From assembly GCA_944739405.2 (NCBI GenBank), contig OX123185.2:4771840-4835839 (forward strand): DNA of 64,000 nucleotides, written 5' to 3'. The notes under the pieces were generated by a model. That model was not told the origin of the DNA and ran no database searches. It saw only the letters and a program-made list of their open reading frames with translations. The translations under genes and the position numbers were made by a program. How positions within the stretch are numbered: position 1 is the first letter of the stretch; the number at the start of each line of letters is the position of its first letter. This stretch comes from Euclidia mi (taxonomy: Eukaryota > Arthropoda > Insecta > Lepidoptera > Erebidae). Positions 20,944 through 32,311 of the stretch are shown in pieces.

Positions 20944-21420
20944 GCGGTGATAGCCCAGTGGTGTACGTAACGGACGGCCCCGGGCACACACCTCTGACAT
21001 TTCGAAGTTATTATTTATTTTTTTTATTTATAGACTCACGCCTGTATCCCCGAAGGGGTAGGCAGAGGTAATATAACACCCACATTTCGCCATATTTTTT
21101 TAGGTCCACGTAATAGGGGGCGAGCCTATTGCCGTTACCGGGCACATCACCAGACAGACTTAAATAAACCCAGTAACACTTTTGCCCGACCCGGGAATCG
21201 AACCCGGGACCTCCGATCAGCAGTCGCATAAGTACGCTATCGACTGGACCACGGAGGCAGCCAGACTTTTCGAAGTTATGTGTGTATTAAAAATGTTAAT
21301 TATCGCCCGCTTAATAATGTGCCCGGTAGATGGCAATAGGCTCGCCCCCTATTACATTGGGACCGAAACAGAGAACGTCCACCTAGGTCTTCCCCTTCGT
21401 CCTGTCCCATCCACACTTGC
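20944..21420 (+). mobile_element. SINE-D split by a nested SINE-B
   Basis: The head GGTGATAGCCCAGTGGTGTA starts at about 20946, and the body reaches TTTCGAAGTTAT at 21011. It resumes at 21268 with the same 12 bases, then GTGTGTATT and AATAGGCTCGCCCCCTATTA. The head's box B region is shortened. Confidence 0.85.
21012..21267 (-). mobile_element. Full-length SINE-B inserted in SINE-D
   Basis: On the minus strand the head reads CTCCGTGGTCCAGTCGATAG, a box B GGTTCGATTCCCGGGTCGG, then the shared body GTGCCCGGTAACGGCAATAG and the tail GGGGATACAGGCGTGAGTCT, ending in an A-rich run. Target duplications TTTCGAAGTTAT lie at 21000-21011 and 21268-21279. The head is tRNA-like but lies in a SINE, so it is not a tRNA gene. 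Confidence 0.92.
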
Positions 21421-21978
21421 CTAACATATCTGCTTAGTCAGTCTTTCGTCATCCATCGTATTTAGGTATAAAACGAATGTATTTAAAAATATTGAAGCAA
21501 TCTGGTTGAAATCGCCTGAGCCACGGTTAGTTTGGGATTAGATGATCCTATGTGAGTTATATAGGGATAAGGAATTAATTACATAAGTTCACTACAGTAA
21601 ATACGACGTATTAAACACAGGATTAATTATAATATGACGTCACTTACAAATATAGCTGGTAATCGTGGGTGTAACACAAATCCGCTTAATTCTTCAGAAT
21701 ACGTACGCGTGAAACATCATGTTCTAAAAATACCTACCAACTTGTAAGGCAAAAATAACATATGTGATAAAGCTCCTTTTTGAAGAACTTTGAAGATATG
21801 TATTTATTTATTTTTGATAGGAAGATTTTCGATTTATTTAAATATTGTTGCCGTCTGTAAGATGTTGAGGTTTCTATTTCTAACAGATTCTAATAATCTC
21901 TTTAAATGCTCAATTTTATTACATTATGATGACGTATATAATAACAATATTATCCTACAGTAACTTGTTGCCTGACTG
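21421..21978. other. No gene seen
   Basis: AT-rich and unassigned. Confidence 0.5.
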
Positions 21979-22026
21979 ACTGCCTCCGTGGTCCAGTGGA
22001 CAGCGTATGCGACTGCTGATCGGAGG
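21979..22026 (+). repeat. SINE-B head stub
   Basis: GACTGCCTCCGTGGTCCAGT to GACTGCTGATCGGAGG is the first part of a SINE-B head. It stops where the poly-T end of the reverse-oriented LINE begins. Confidence 0.8.
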
Positions 22027-22290
22027 TTTTTTCAAATTCAAATGTCATTTATTGCGATAATAGGTGTAGCAGTTGTGGTATACAATATAAATAAAAAATG
22101 TTTCTCCATTATCTGCCTCAAGGCGTGCAATACTTAATAACAATAATAATTTAATTACAAATGTTTAATAATAATAACAATACTAATTTATGAATAGTTA
22201 AAATGTTTGTGTAATATAGATGTCAGAAAAAATAATATAATGTCAGAAAGAAATATAGAATTATGGTATACTAATATAATGTCCGTCAAC

Positions 22291-22790
22291 TCATACAACA
22301 TTCATACTACTCATATATTCATCGATACTATAATACGCTTTATCTAATAGAAAATCTTTCACTTTACGTTTAAATTCTATGAGACGTGGAATTTCTAATA
22401 AATAGTTAGGCAACAGATTGAAAGCTCGTGGCGCCATACAGAAGACACTATTCGTCATCATTGCGCTTTTATGCTGCGGGCAACAAATTTTAAGCTTGTG
22501 ACGCTTACTTTTATAATTTTGAAACATATTCACATTAGATTTAACAAATAATAACAATTCATAGATATACAGACACGGTACCGTTAAATCTTGAGATTTT
22601 TAAAATAAGGTTTACAGCTATCTGTTGGTCGTAGTTTGCACATAGCTCTTATACTCTTTTTCTGTGCTTTAAATACATGTTCTTTTTCTGTACAATTACC
22701 CGAAAACAAGATTCCGTATCTTAAAATGGATCCTACGTATCCATGGTATGCAGATAGTAGTGAGTTTAGATTTGTTTGCTTAGAGAGCAT
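22291..22790 (-). pseudogene. LINE C-terminal region
   Basis: Two frames, 22790-22584 and 22557-22291, together cover the region after the RT. They read LLSAYHGYVGSILRYGILFS, KAQKKSIRAMCKLRPTDSC, then FCMAPRAFNLLPNYLLEIP and FKRKVKDFLLDKAYYSIDEY. The same order of blocks (RYGIxxxGN, Q.K.IRAxC, N.LP, KKxLxxxLLxKxYYxIxEY) occurs at 48030-48490, which links the two elements. A frameshift or stop separates the two frames near 22570. Confidence 0.8.
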
Positions 22791-22953
22791 GTAAAGCGCA
22801 TACGATTGATTATTCAGTTTCGGGCAAAGATTCTCTGCATGCGTTTTCCAATTTAAATTAGTGTCAATGTTTAATCCAAAGAATTTAGTAGTTTCTATGT
22901 CACGAATTCATGTACCTTTATACATAATGTCAAAATTATTCAACAATGGAATT

Positions 22954-24571
22954 CTATTTTTGAATGTCATTATAATTATGTGTCTTACCTAAATTTATTT
23001 TTAAATTATTCAATGTCAACCATTTAATTACGTCATCTAATGTATTGGTAATGTCAGATTTGAGAAGTAATTCATTTTTACCAGAAAATATAATTGTGTT
23101 GTCATCAGCAAACAAAATGGTGGGATGTTTTGTTATGTTTGGAAGGTCATTTATATATACGTTAAACAAAAGTGGTCCCAGTACACTTCCTTGGGGAACT
23201 CCTAACTGAATTTCCCTGTATTTTGACAAAAAAATTACTTTTCTTTTTAATTTAGGACACAGGCGTGTTATTTGGGTACACTGCTTCCTGTTGGAAAGAT
23301 ACGATTCAATTATGTTCAATACATTGCCTCTTACCCCATATGCGTTCAATATCTGTAAGAGTATCTCATGATCCACACAGTCAAAGGCCTTTGAAAGATC
23401 CTTGTAAAGTGCACAGACTGGTATCTTTCTATCAAGGTTTTGTGTTACTATTTTCAAAAAATTGAAAATCGCCGTATTGATACATTTATTTTTTCTAAAT
23501 CCAGCTTGTTCTTTTGCAAATAAATCATGTTTTTTCAAAAAAAGTGTAAATTCTGTCATGTATAACCTTTTCAAAGATCTTAGAAATTATTGGTATTAGA
23601 GCAATAGGGCGGTAACACGTCATAGAATGTGGATCATTCTTTTTAAAAAGCGATTTAATTATTGTTTTTTTCAACTTATCAGGAAATACACCATAAAGTA
23701 TGCACGGATTAAAAATATGACTCAACACACCACAAATTTCTTTCGATACTGATTTAATAACTAACGTAGATATACCGTCATATCCCGTACTGTTAGTATT
23801 TTTTAGGTTAATTATAATTGAGTGTTTCTCATTTGATGATGTCGGTTTCATAAATAAAGACTTTGATATGTTTGCAGGAAAAGGTATATTGTGATCAAGT
23901 TCAATTTTATCCACGTGGTCAATAAAAAAATTATTAAATAATTTAGCTATCACCAAAGGATCGTCAATTATAGTATCGTCAATCTTAATATGTTGTATTT
24001 CGTTTTTCGGCGCATTATATTTCGCGTTGTTAATCACCGTCCACGTAGCTTTGCATTTATTTCGGGCCGTATTTATATAATAATCATTTTGTGTTTTTTT
24101 TGTAAGTTTTATTATGCGGTTGAGCCTGGACAATATTGCGTTATACTCTCTTTTACTTTTGTCGGTGCGATCTTGCCTGTAATGCCATAAAAGTTCTCTT
24201 TTGCGTTTGTAGCATAGCTTAATGCCTTTAGTTATCCACCTTGGCCGTTTTTGTGTATTTACTTTAATTATCACCACGGGAAAACACAAACGGTAAAATA
24301 AGAGAAATGTATCGTAAAAGCTATCGAACGATTTAACAGGATCATTACTCTCGAAAGATTCATTAAAAGTCAATGATTTTATGCACTCCTTAAATTTATT
24401 TATATTATCATTTCCAAGATCACGTTTTTCAGCATACCAATATTTGAAAGTGGTGCTTGTTTTTACCGGACACGTAAGAAGTTGTGCGGTATGGTCAAAA
24501 AGTGCGAATTCAATAATTTTGGATTTGCACCTAGGGACATTATACATAAAATTGTCCAAGCATGTGCACAC
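22954..24571 (-). pseudogene. LINE reverse transcriptase domain (two overlapping frames)
   Basis: The frame 24571-23525 carries the linker between endonuclease and RT and the RT start, with RPRWITKGIKLCYKRKREL, INLKNTNSTGYDGISTLVIK and CYRPIALIPIISKIFEKV (RT motifs 0 to 2). After a frameshift near 23560 the second frame 23574-22954 continues with EQAGFRKNKCINTAI, ALYKDLSKAFDCVDHEILL (motif A), LGVPQGSVLGPLLFNVYIND (motif B) and ILFADDNTIIFSG (motif C, catalytic FADD), then NLKINLGKT. All catalytic residues are visible, but the frameshift splits the domain. Function when intact: target-primed reverse transcription of the LINE RNA. Confidence 0.9.
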
Positions 24572-25140
24572 TAACTATACGAGTGGGTTCGTTAAAGGCC
24601 CATTTTGAATTATTACTTGTCAAAAGATTCAAGAAATGTGTTGATATTCTTGTTTTAGCTATGATGTTCATATTAATATCACTACATAAGACTACTTTAT
24701 ATTTAATCAGACAAAACTTCGATAATAAAGCACTGAGTTTATAAAAAAATATATTTAAATGTTTTTGAAGCAATTTGGGTGGTCTGTAAACGCAAAGTAC
24801 AATTATTTTATGATCTTCGAGCATAATTCCTGAAATTTCAATGTTACCTACCTCACAAAATGTTTTTAATCCATCCATTGGTTTGTACTTTAAGAATTTT
24901 CGAATGAGGATACATGTCCCACCTCGGCGATTTTTTCGGCAATAATATGATCCTAGCGTGAAATTAGTAATGTCAATATGTTGAATATCAGAATTTATCA
25001 TATTATGCTCTGATATGCACAAAATATCTATGGTCTTATTTTACTTGCTAAGAAGTTCTAGAGATAACGTTAATAAGTTAGATTTATTGATGAGTCCAAT
25101 AATTTTTTGATGTAGTATGTTAATTTCGTATTTGTTGTTA
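24540..25140 (-). pseudogene. LINE APE-type endonuclease domain
   Basis: The frame 25022-24540 reads CISEHNMINSDIQHIDI, YYCRKNRRGGTCILIRK, GIMLEDHKIIVLCVYRPP and KVVLCSDINMNI. SEHN, RRGGTCIL, VYRPP and the D-N of SDIN are the usual active-site neighbourhoods of exonuclease III-like LINE endonucleases. In the family the enzyme nicks the target DNA to prime reverse transcription. An N-terminal part of the domain (IIGLINKSNLLTLSLELL) lies upstream, after a stop at about 25045. The last conserved histidine region is weak because the frame shifts into the RT linker. Confidence 0.8.
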
Positions 25141-25143
25141 TCG

Positions 25144-25533
25144 TTAGGCTTGAAAAAAATTGTTGGCATTATTCAATGTATTCAATTTACCTAATCTATC
25201 ATTATTACATTTGCATTGCCCATCTGTTTGAGTGGATTTGTCTATTAAATTGGGTGTTGTAGACGCACTATATTTCAAATTATTTCTTTGCAAATCTTTA
25301 CTATACTTGTCATACTTTGATTTATAAACTATGTGTAATAATTCTTTTAAGATTAATTGAGATATATGTAAAGAACGGAAGGCCTGTCTGGGAAAATGCA
25401 CAGAATAGTTCATGTCAAGATAGGTAGCATTTCTGTAGGCAGATGAAATGAAATTCAATTCGTAATTCAACTTTTTTTCATTTAAATATCGATTATGTGG
25501 TACCTCTGAAACAATAATATTTGTGTTATTCAT
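25144..25533 (-). pseudogene. LINE 5' reading frame of unclear role
   Basis: A 129-codon frame just upstream of the endonuclease, with CKCNNDRLGKLNTLNNANN near its end. I do not recognise a domain. Its position suggests the N-terminal extension of the LINE protein or the end of its first reading frame. Confidence 0.45.
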
Positions 25534-25751
25534 AGAATCCTAAGAAATTAAGGGTTTGACGGACATATCTGGACTAATAATATGTATAAAACTTTTCAAC
25601 CAAATTTATACCTTTTGGAACCTTTACGTTGAGTGAAACTTGCTAAACGTGAGAGCTTAAGAGCTATCAAATTAACATCAAACGCCTTGAAGATGTTGAA
25701 AAGATTAATTATTACTTTCATACTGTCAATTCAATGAGGTATACTTTATTT

Positions 25752-26037
25752 TAATAGCATTAGACGGCAAACTTTTAAGCAATTACCGCCACCCATGGAC
25801 ACGAGCAACACCACAGGAGTCACAAGTGCGTTGCCGCCCCTTGAGTTGGGAAAAGGGATAGGATGAGGAGTGGGATGAGGGAGAAGGAATAGGGGATAGG
25901 GCCTCCGGCACTCTCACTCACCGAACGAAACGCAACAGTTTAGGTACTGTTACTTTACGTCGATTTTCTGTAAGAGGGTAGTACTTCCCCGGTCAAGCCG
26001 GCCCATTCATGCTGAAATCAGCAAGGCTCTACTACCG
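25752..26037. repeat. Rep-V copy
   Basis: CAATTACCGCCACCCATGG, GGGCCTCCGGCACTCTCAC, GTCAAGCCGGCCCATTCATG and AGCAAGGCTCTACTACC. Confidence 0.8.
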
Positions 26038-26976
26038 TATACTGCAAGTAAACACATCAGACTAGCCTCAATAAAACCTTAAACATATCTCCAATTAGTC
26101 TTTAATGATTTGGAAAAGTTTATGATCGAATACCACGTAAGTCCGATTCGTCCGTTAGTCTAGTTGTCCGTCAGAACCTTGAAGAATAAGTCCAAGTTCA
26201 TGAGTTGAATATCCAAAGAAAAATAATATTTGATCAATATTTTTGTAATGAGCATGATTAGTTATTCTGTATCTGGGTATTATACATATTAGTATATTTT
26301 ATATATGAAATCACCAACCACAGCAGATCATATAGGTAGTACAATCACCGGAGCGGAGTTTTAGAAAGACTGACTCTAAATAGGGCAAAGCAAGGTCTTT
26401 GAAACTTGTTGGGATATTCTGAAAATATAAATATTTAACCAATAATAAGCTCTACATAAAAATCGTTTCAGTACCGATAACAAAAACTAACACGATTAAA
26501 TCCTAATCTAATACGAAAAACATGGTTCGAGACTTCGAAACATTTACTCATTATACCAAAAGTAGTTCTCAGAATCTAGGTCAATGATATTCTAGAAGAA
26601 ACCTACAGCCTACAATTGTTGTTTATTTATTCAGCAACGGTATGATATTATCCAGCCATATCGTGTAGACGAGAATGCCGATAACAGTATTATTTGAATG
26701 TATGTATACCGTATTTAGTGCTTTATATAAATATGGGCTGAAGCGCCTTATCCACACACTGTTGGGATAAGCGCGGCCGTAAAAAGCCATGGTCACCTTA
26801 AGGGTATCAAGCATTAGATAGAGTTTGCCAACGGACTTGCAAACGGTGCTATTGTAACTAAGCCGTGTGCCGTTGTGTCTTTGTGTCTGGTTAAATATTC
26901 GTGTAGCGTGTATGCAGCCTTTTAAAATGTGTGTAAAACGGCTATGATCCGGATATAAATGATCAAATTATATTTC
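26038..26976. other. No gene seen
   Basis: AT-rich and unassigned. The 63-codon minus-strand frame at 26623-26814 has no recognisable homology. Confidence 0.5.
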
Positions 26977-27150
26977 AACTAGACGTCGCCAGCGGTTTCG
27001 CCCGCGTCAATTATACATATAAACCTTCCTCTTGAATCATTCTATCTATTGAAAAACCGTATTAAAATCCGTTGCGTAGTTTTTAAAATGTAAGTATACA
27101 TAAGGACAGACAGACAGAAGACAGGCTTTGTTTTATACTACGTATTGATA
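26977..27150. repeat. Dispersed repeat, CTAGACGTCGCCAGCGGTTT type
   Basis: Starts AACTAGACGTCGCCAGCGG, includes AATCCGTTGCGTAG and ends with a GACAGACAGACAGAAGACAG run. It has the layout of common moth repeats that begin CTAG and end near tandem GACA. Confidence 0.65.
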
Positions 27151-27504
27151 AAGCTCATAAAATTTAATTGAGATTTAAGATATGACGTCAAGAACAATTT
27201 AAATGAGCTGCACTTTAAATCATGTATCGGCTTTTCGGCAATACGCTACATGCAAAATGTGTCGTTTACAAGATCATGCGTTTTTTACCACTGTGCGGTG
27301 TTCTCGCCGTACAACCGTGTGTTGTGGACAAGATCCCTTAAATGCTCTAGAATATAATGCTATACATGTCTGTCTGTGAAATAATTATGTGGCTGTTAAC
27401 GTGACCAAGAAAAACACCCAGCCTTTATGAAGACTTTGATGAGATGTTACTGCCTCCATTTCTGGACAATATGTGCCTACATTGTGTAGTATGCTTCAAG
27501 CAAG
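27151..27504. other. No gene seen
   Basis: Nothing recognisable. Confidence 0.45.
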
Positions 27505-27599
27505 TGAGGTATGTCAGGATCGTTGCAAATGGCGTTCCGTAGTCTCTGCCTACCCCTCCGGGAAACAGGCGTGAGTCTATGTATGTATGTATGTATTAT
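27505..27599 (+). repeat. LINE 3' end of the SINE-A/B partner type
   Basis: GTGAGGTATGTCAGGATCG, GCAAATGGCGTTCCGTAGTC, then CTACCCCTCCGGGAAACAGG and CGTGAGTCTATGTATGTATG. Part translates as CKWRSVVSAYPSGKQA plus stop when read with one frameshift, the same protein end as at 11005-11285. It ends in a (TATG)n tail. Confidence 0.7.
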
Positions 27600-27844
27600 G
27601 TAGTATTTTTTCGTTAATATTAAATATTATTTGACTCATGTGGACATATTCTTTCTCATTTGACGTGACTCATAGTTTTTTTAATATAAGCTTATATTGA
27701 CATACATTATATATGTATACTATTACACATTGCATGTAGATAACATTCATATTGATAGAGTTAGTGCAAATATAATTAGGTTTAAGCTGGGACTCCTGTC
27801 TTGACAATAAGTTATTAGTATATTCATACTCGTATGAAGAAAAG

Positions 27845-28225
27845 CGATAACTTAGTGGAGATACCAACAGACTGCCATGAAGAGGGTATCGGGTTCGAAT
27901 CCACGGCGCGTATTAATGACTTTTCGGAGTTATGTGCGTATTGAAATTTTAATTATCGCTTGTCCTGTGCCTCGAAGAGCACGTTAAGCCGTCGGTCCCG
28001 GCTGTCAGGAAGATCTTTGACAGGCGTTATAATTATGGCGTCTTTACCAACCACTAAAATAAACTGACATTAGTCTAAAGTATGAAATATGGCTATCCCT
28101 TCGGGTTGCGGAGGTCAGGCAGGCAGTCGCTTTGTGGAAAAGCTTATATTTAGCCAAATCCGGTAAGACTAGTAAGCGGACCCCAGCAGCGGACTGGGAT
28201 AACGCTGGGAGGAGTATGTACCTAT
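27845..28225 (+). mobile_element. SINE-C copy
   Basis: Head GTGGAGATACCAACAGACTG with box B GGGTTCGAATCCACGG, body GAGCACGTTAAGCCGTCGGT, ATCCCTTCGGGTTGCGGAGG and GTAAGCGGACCCCAGCAGC, then GGATAACGCTGGGAGG. The start of the head is decayed, and the expected GATGAT tail is replaced by GAGTATG. Confidence 0.85.
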
Positions 28226-28369
28226 TATAAAAATATAAAACGCAAGGACCTGCTGGCCCAGTGAGGCAGTTTTTGGATTCTAGGCATTTATAATACCAAT
28301 GGGTAAGATGTCTTATTTACCTGACAACACATCTTTTACTAAATAATTTCTGGAACTTCTCGTAAATCC

Positions 28370-28497
28370 AATATAAATATAATTTCAGTTTGATACCTCC
28401 ACGCATTCCTGAGAAAAAGGGTCTTGACAGACGGGCAGACAACAAAGTAATCCTATAAGGGTTCCGTTTTTTCCTTTTGAGGTACGGAACCCTAAAA
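28370..28497. repeat. Rep-X 3' end
   Basis: TTTGATACCTCCACGCATTC, GGGTCTTGACAGACGGGCAG and AAGGGTTCCGTTTTTTCC, then GAGGTACGGAACCCTAAAAA. Same end as 53770-53912. Confidence 0.8.
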
Positions 28498-28671
28498 ATT
28501 AAGGGTCTTAGGTAAGCTGATATCTATCGTATAATAATAATTGTATCTAATAAGTTTTATAAACAGTCACCCTAAGACCAGTATTTGTTGATAACAATTG
28601 TTTTTCAATTGCTTTATCCCGGTTTCATCCGAGACTTTCACTTTTGACAGAGTATTCGTTTTTTTACAGAG

Positions 28672-28925
28672 TAGACTGCCTCGTTGGTCTCGCGGCATAA
28701 ATGTGCGCGTGGGATTGAGAGGTCTCGGGTTCGATTCCCGGGTCGGGCAAAGTGTTATTGGGTTTTTCCGTTAGGAAATTCTCAGTAGCAGCACGGAGTC
28801 TGGTTATGTGCCCGGTACGGCAATAGGCTTGCCCCCTATTACGTGGGACCTAAAAATTCATGGTGAAATGTGTATTACAGCTCTGCCTACCCCTTCGGGG
28901 TACAGGCGTGAGTCTATAAAAAAAA
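28672..28925 (+). mobile_element. Full-length SINE-A with target duplications
   Basis: Head TGCCTCGTTGGTCTCGCGGC with box B GGTTCGATTCCCGGGTCGGG, body GTGCCCGGTACGGCAATAGG, tail GGGTACAGGCGTGAGTCTAT plus A8. Imperfect target duplications CGTTTTTTTACAGAG (28657-28671) and CGTTTTTTTCAGAG (28926-28939). The head carries pol III promoter-like boxes. Confidence 0.92.
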
Positions 28926-28939
28926 CGTTTTTTTCAGAG

Positions 28940-29787
28940 CGACGTCTGATCCCTGAAACTCAAAAGGATAGCGATATCCCGTGGCTAAGAACAACTTCAG
29001 TCTACACAAAGGTACCGACCCTACCGATATTGCCCATAACGACTGTCAAAAAGATTCATGACAGGGCATTAAATAGAAAGCTTCACGGTTTTACGTGTCA
29101 TCCTTGCACATCAATAGTTTTGAAACAGTATTCTCAACAATTACCCACAATTTACTTCAATGGAACATATTCACAAGAAGCCGAAAACACTTCCGAAATT
29201 ACATCTAACATTTAAAGCGCTCATTTTGAAGTCCATTACAAAACTGGAGTATAAACATGTAGTGCAAAACACACGCATACCGGCGCTTCATAAAAATAAT
29301 CTCGTTCATTTCATTGAGTACACATTTCATATGCAAATTGGTGTGTTATGTTAATTTTTAACATATTTACTGTACCCATTATACTGATTATTATGTTGTA
29401 ATGTTCGTGACAAGACTGCCTCGTGGCGTGTAAAATTATAACTTATTGTAGTATTGAATTTATTATAATAAGGAACCTGTCATTACCAAAATAAAATATA
29501 TGACGTGATAAACATACGGGGAGCGGTGGCGTGCGGATGCGTTTTTGTTGGCGGTTGTGGTGGTTCTGTTCCCGTATGTTGCTCTTCTTGATTTATGATT
29601 TTAGATAGTGAAGAGTCTTGAGAGTATTGCAGAGTAATAACAGAGGTATAAAAATACCGGGTTGGATTTCGAAACGAGTCGCCTGAATTTGAGGGTATTG
29701 GTGGTGTAGGTGGCTTAAGGGAGTTAGTTTTAATCCCCTAAAAGTAATTTTGGCTGCCGGAGTTGCGTCTAAATATTTTTAAACAAT
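28940..29787. other. No gene recognised
   Basis: The frame continuing from the SINE through 29215 reads PTLPILPITTVKKIHDRALN and beyond, but I recognise no domain. Bases 29520-29580 are locally GC-richer. Confidence 0.4.
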
Positions 29788-30278
29788 TTCCAAAAATTCT
29801 TAAATACTTCGGCAATTATGCAAAACGAAACGTAATTTTTATACTTTAGTACAGTTATACAAATGTAATTTTTAGATTTTATGTGAAAAACGTGAAACGA
29901 AACGCAACCCGGCATCTTAGAGGGATGATATTGAAAGCTAATGTCAAATTTGTGCGTCATTGCTTTCGAGTGCCTAGGGTTAGGTGCGACTGTAATAAGT
30001 AACTAAATAGGTTATGTTAGGTTCGCTTTTGACCCTTAAGCCGAAAATAGGAGCCGACCAGTCAACCTTAGTTTATTAAACTGGTGTGAAGAATGTGGAA
30101 GTTGGCAGTGCCATACACACCGATGTTTGGAGATAATTTATTTTTTCATAGGAAACCAAGTATTTCCGGCAAGTGAAAATGGTGAGGAGGGGTTCCGAGA
30201 CCTCCCCTCCTCCCCCCAATCACTCACAACCCCTAAAAACGGCGACATATTTCGAAATTTTTACCAAAATACCTATTA
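29788..30278. repeat. Second copy of the hAT-type MITE core
   Basis: Matches 6140-6640 in order: AAATTCTTAAATACTTCGGC, AACGTGAAACGAAACGCAAC, TTTCGAGTGCCTAGGG, TTTGACCCTTAAGCCG, GTGAAGAATGTGGAAGTTGG and GGCGACATATTTCGAAATTT. The GAAGCAGGGCTCCG hairpin word is deleted, and neither hAT end is present. Confidence 0.85.
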
Positions 30279-32167
30279 AAAATGTTTTTTTTTTTTAATA
30301 ATTAAGATGTTTTGTTTTATATTTATGCTAGTGTCAATGGTTTAACAAAGCAAGAACCTTGTTATAATTTCTCTCTGTTTTTATTATTGTTGGGGTTCAT
30401 GATCCCTTTAAAAACCTATTTTAAATTACTTGTAAACGCAAAGAGCGCTCAGCCTAAAAATAACACAGCTACACGGCACAACTATAAAGAACTACCAAAT
30501 AATCATTCTATCATTGCAGCCAGATAAAAATCAACTTTGTCGAAAACCAAACCAAAACTTCAATTGTACGTAGTATACTACCTACCCGAGGGTTAACTCA
30601 ACTTAAACACACAGGTAAATAGTGGCAATTATTAAAATGATAAGTGTAATAGTGTTCATAAATTATAAAGCCCAAGGGATATGAATATCAACGCGCCACC
30701 GCTGAAATCGTTTATTTTCACAGAGATATAACAGAGTAGGTATTCCGCGGTACATTATAGATGAGATGTGATTTCTTTGATCGATGGCCCACGATTTGGC
30801 CGACGGTCGTTTAGAATCCTGCTTGACTAATATTTTATTCACAAAATGGCATATATGTCCTGGCTGATAGATACTTAACCTTCCAATTTTATTGCCTTCT
30901 TCATAATTCATGTTGATGTTATTTTAGATATTGGGTTTGTGCTTCAGGTTTATTGGGGCTTTGTTATGTAATGATTTAAGTGATTACTAAGTGGATACGC
31001 AAGGTGTGTTGTGAGTTTGATCGCTGACTGAGGCAAAATGTCTCAAAATCACTAGAGCTAGATTTTGCCAATGAAGGCGTTGACAGGTCACTGAGTACTG
31101 GAGGGGTTGTGATGAGACCGCTGGATACCATGTGGTTTTGTGTGCGCAAGCATGCCACGAGTGGTGTAGTCATGTTCCACAAGTGAATAAAAGTAATCTT
31201 GTGATCAGAAGTTATAAAAGTAGACAAATACTAGGTTTCTTCGTAGAATTTTCAATTAAATGCGATTGGTACGAGTAGGTTGCGTATTGCGAAAAGATTG
31301 CTACAATAAAACATAGGTCTGCGAAATCATGAAAATGTGACTCAAGTCAAATATAGCAATACACAAAGAAATTAACAAGAACAGCCATATCGTAGACATT
31401 TGAATTCGTGGCTCAAAGTCATCGCTTTGGTTGCCATAAGATGCATATAATAAAACAAACACCTACGAAATAAGTACCTTCTATACACTTAATACTACTG
31501 TTATAAAATACAAATTCTATTTTTGAACGTTGATATTTTATTTACCATTCGAAAAATCAGTCTCCGAATTGTCCTAATATAAAGATAAGTCGAATTTGTA
31601 CACTGACTGAACTTTGGAGCCTATATTTTACGAGATCCTACATTATATTATTATCCAAATAACAAAAATATTATTTGAAATTTATGATATTTTTGCTTTG
31701 AACCTTGATATCTTATTAAACCTTTCCGTTCATACTAAGATTTGTATTATTACAAATCTTAAAATGTGCCGATAGCAAATAAAACTTTATACATTTATAT
31801 AATAAAAAGTTATATCAAGGGGTAGCAAAAGTTATTTTATTAGTCGTAAATCTTTAAAAGTAGTAAGATATATCTACTGAGAAATTAAGTGTAGATACTT
31901 TTTACAGCCGGAGTAAAGTGATTTACGGGGGCGATAACCAGACGACGAAAATTATAGAGGCCTCTCTCGCAAAATAACGTAACAATATTTTCTGCAATAC
32001 CTTCCAACGAAATCTATAACCTTCTAGCAGAACTTCTGTTTATATTAGGTTTGATAGTCAGTTTTTTGTAACTATGTAGGTATATAGATTTTAGAAAGGT
32101 GTATTATAGTGAATGGCTGCTAAGCAAATATTTAAACAACAATTCAACCAAATATACATTTGTGGAT
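30279..32167. other. Long stretch without recognisable genes
   Basis: AT-rich. Small frames at 30312-30527, 30663-30911 and 30976-31227 show no recognisable homology. A perfect short hairpin (arms TAAGATTTGTA, loop TTAT) lies at 31736-31761. Confidence 0.5.
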
Positions 32168-32245
32168 CATACAAAGTGTTGTCTCGTATGGGGATCGAAC
32201 CCTCAACACTTAGCGCAGTTTAATTAAACTATGAGGCAACGGCTT
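32168..32245 (-). repeat. tRNA-like SINE head
   Basis: On the minus strand GTTGCCTCATAGTTTAATTA, AGTGTTGAGGGTTCGATCCC and CATACGAGACAACAC form a tRNA-like unit with box B GGTTCGATCCC. The body is not adjacent. Confidence 0.6.
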
Positions 32246-32311
32246 CAATTATTTCGCCACCCATACGGTCAAAGTAGGTTCTATTGTCAAAGAACAACTT
32301 TGATTACATTC

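Larger units (their letters stand above)
22027..25560 (-). mobile_element. Nearly full-length LINE (endonuclease plus reverse transcriptase), broken
   Basis: About 3.5 kb on the minus strand. In order from the right it holds the end of a first or linker reading frame (25533-25144), an APE-type endonuclease region (25140-24540), an RT region (24571-22954), a C-terminal region (22790-22291) and a 3' untranslated tail ending AATGACATTTGAATTTG plus A residues at 22027. Reading-frame breaks separate all these parts, so the copy is dead. No target duplication was confirmed on the right side. Confidence 0.85.

Noticed and set aside
21182..21260. tRNA gene on the minus strand
   Set aside because: The tRNA-like unit is the head of a full SINE-B with body, tail and target duplications. 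The same holds for the heads near 28675, 34773, 35573, 37105, 43870, 44515 and 59600.
28808..29215. 135-codon frame as a host gene
   Set aside because: Its first 40 codons are SINE-A body. The rest has no recognisable domain, and I see no splice or start context.
30663..30911. 82-codon minus-strand frame in a repeat-free stretch
   Set aside because: No domain, no signal peptide, no splice or promoter context. Chance cannot be excluded without comparison to relatives.
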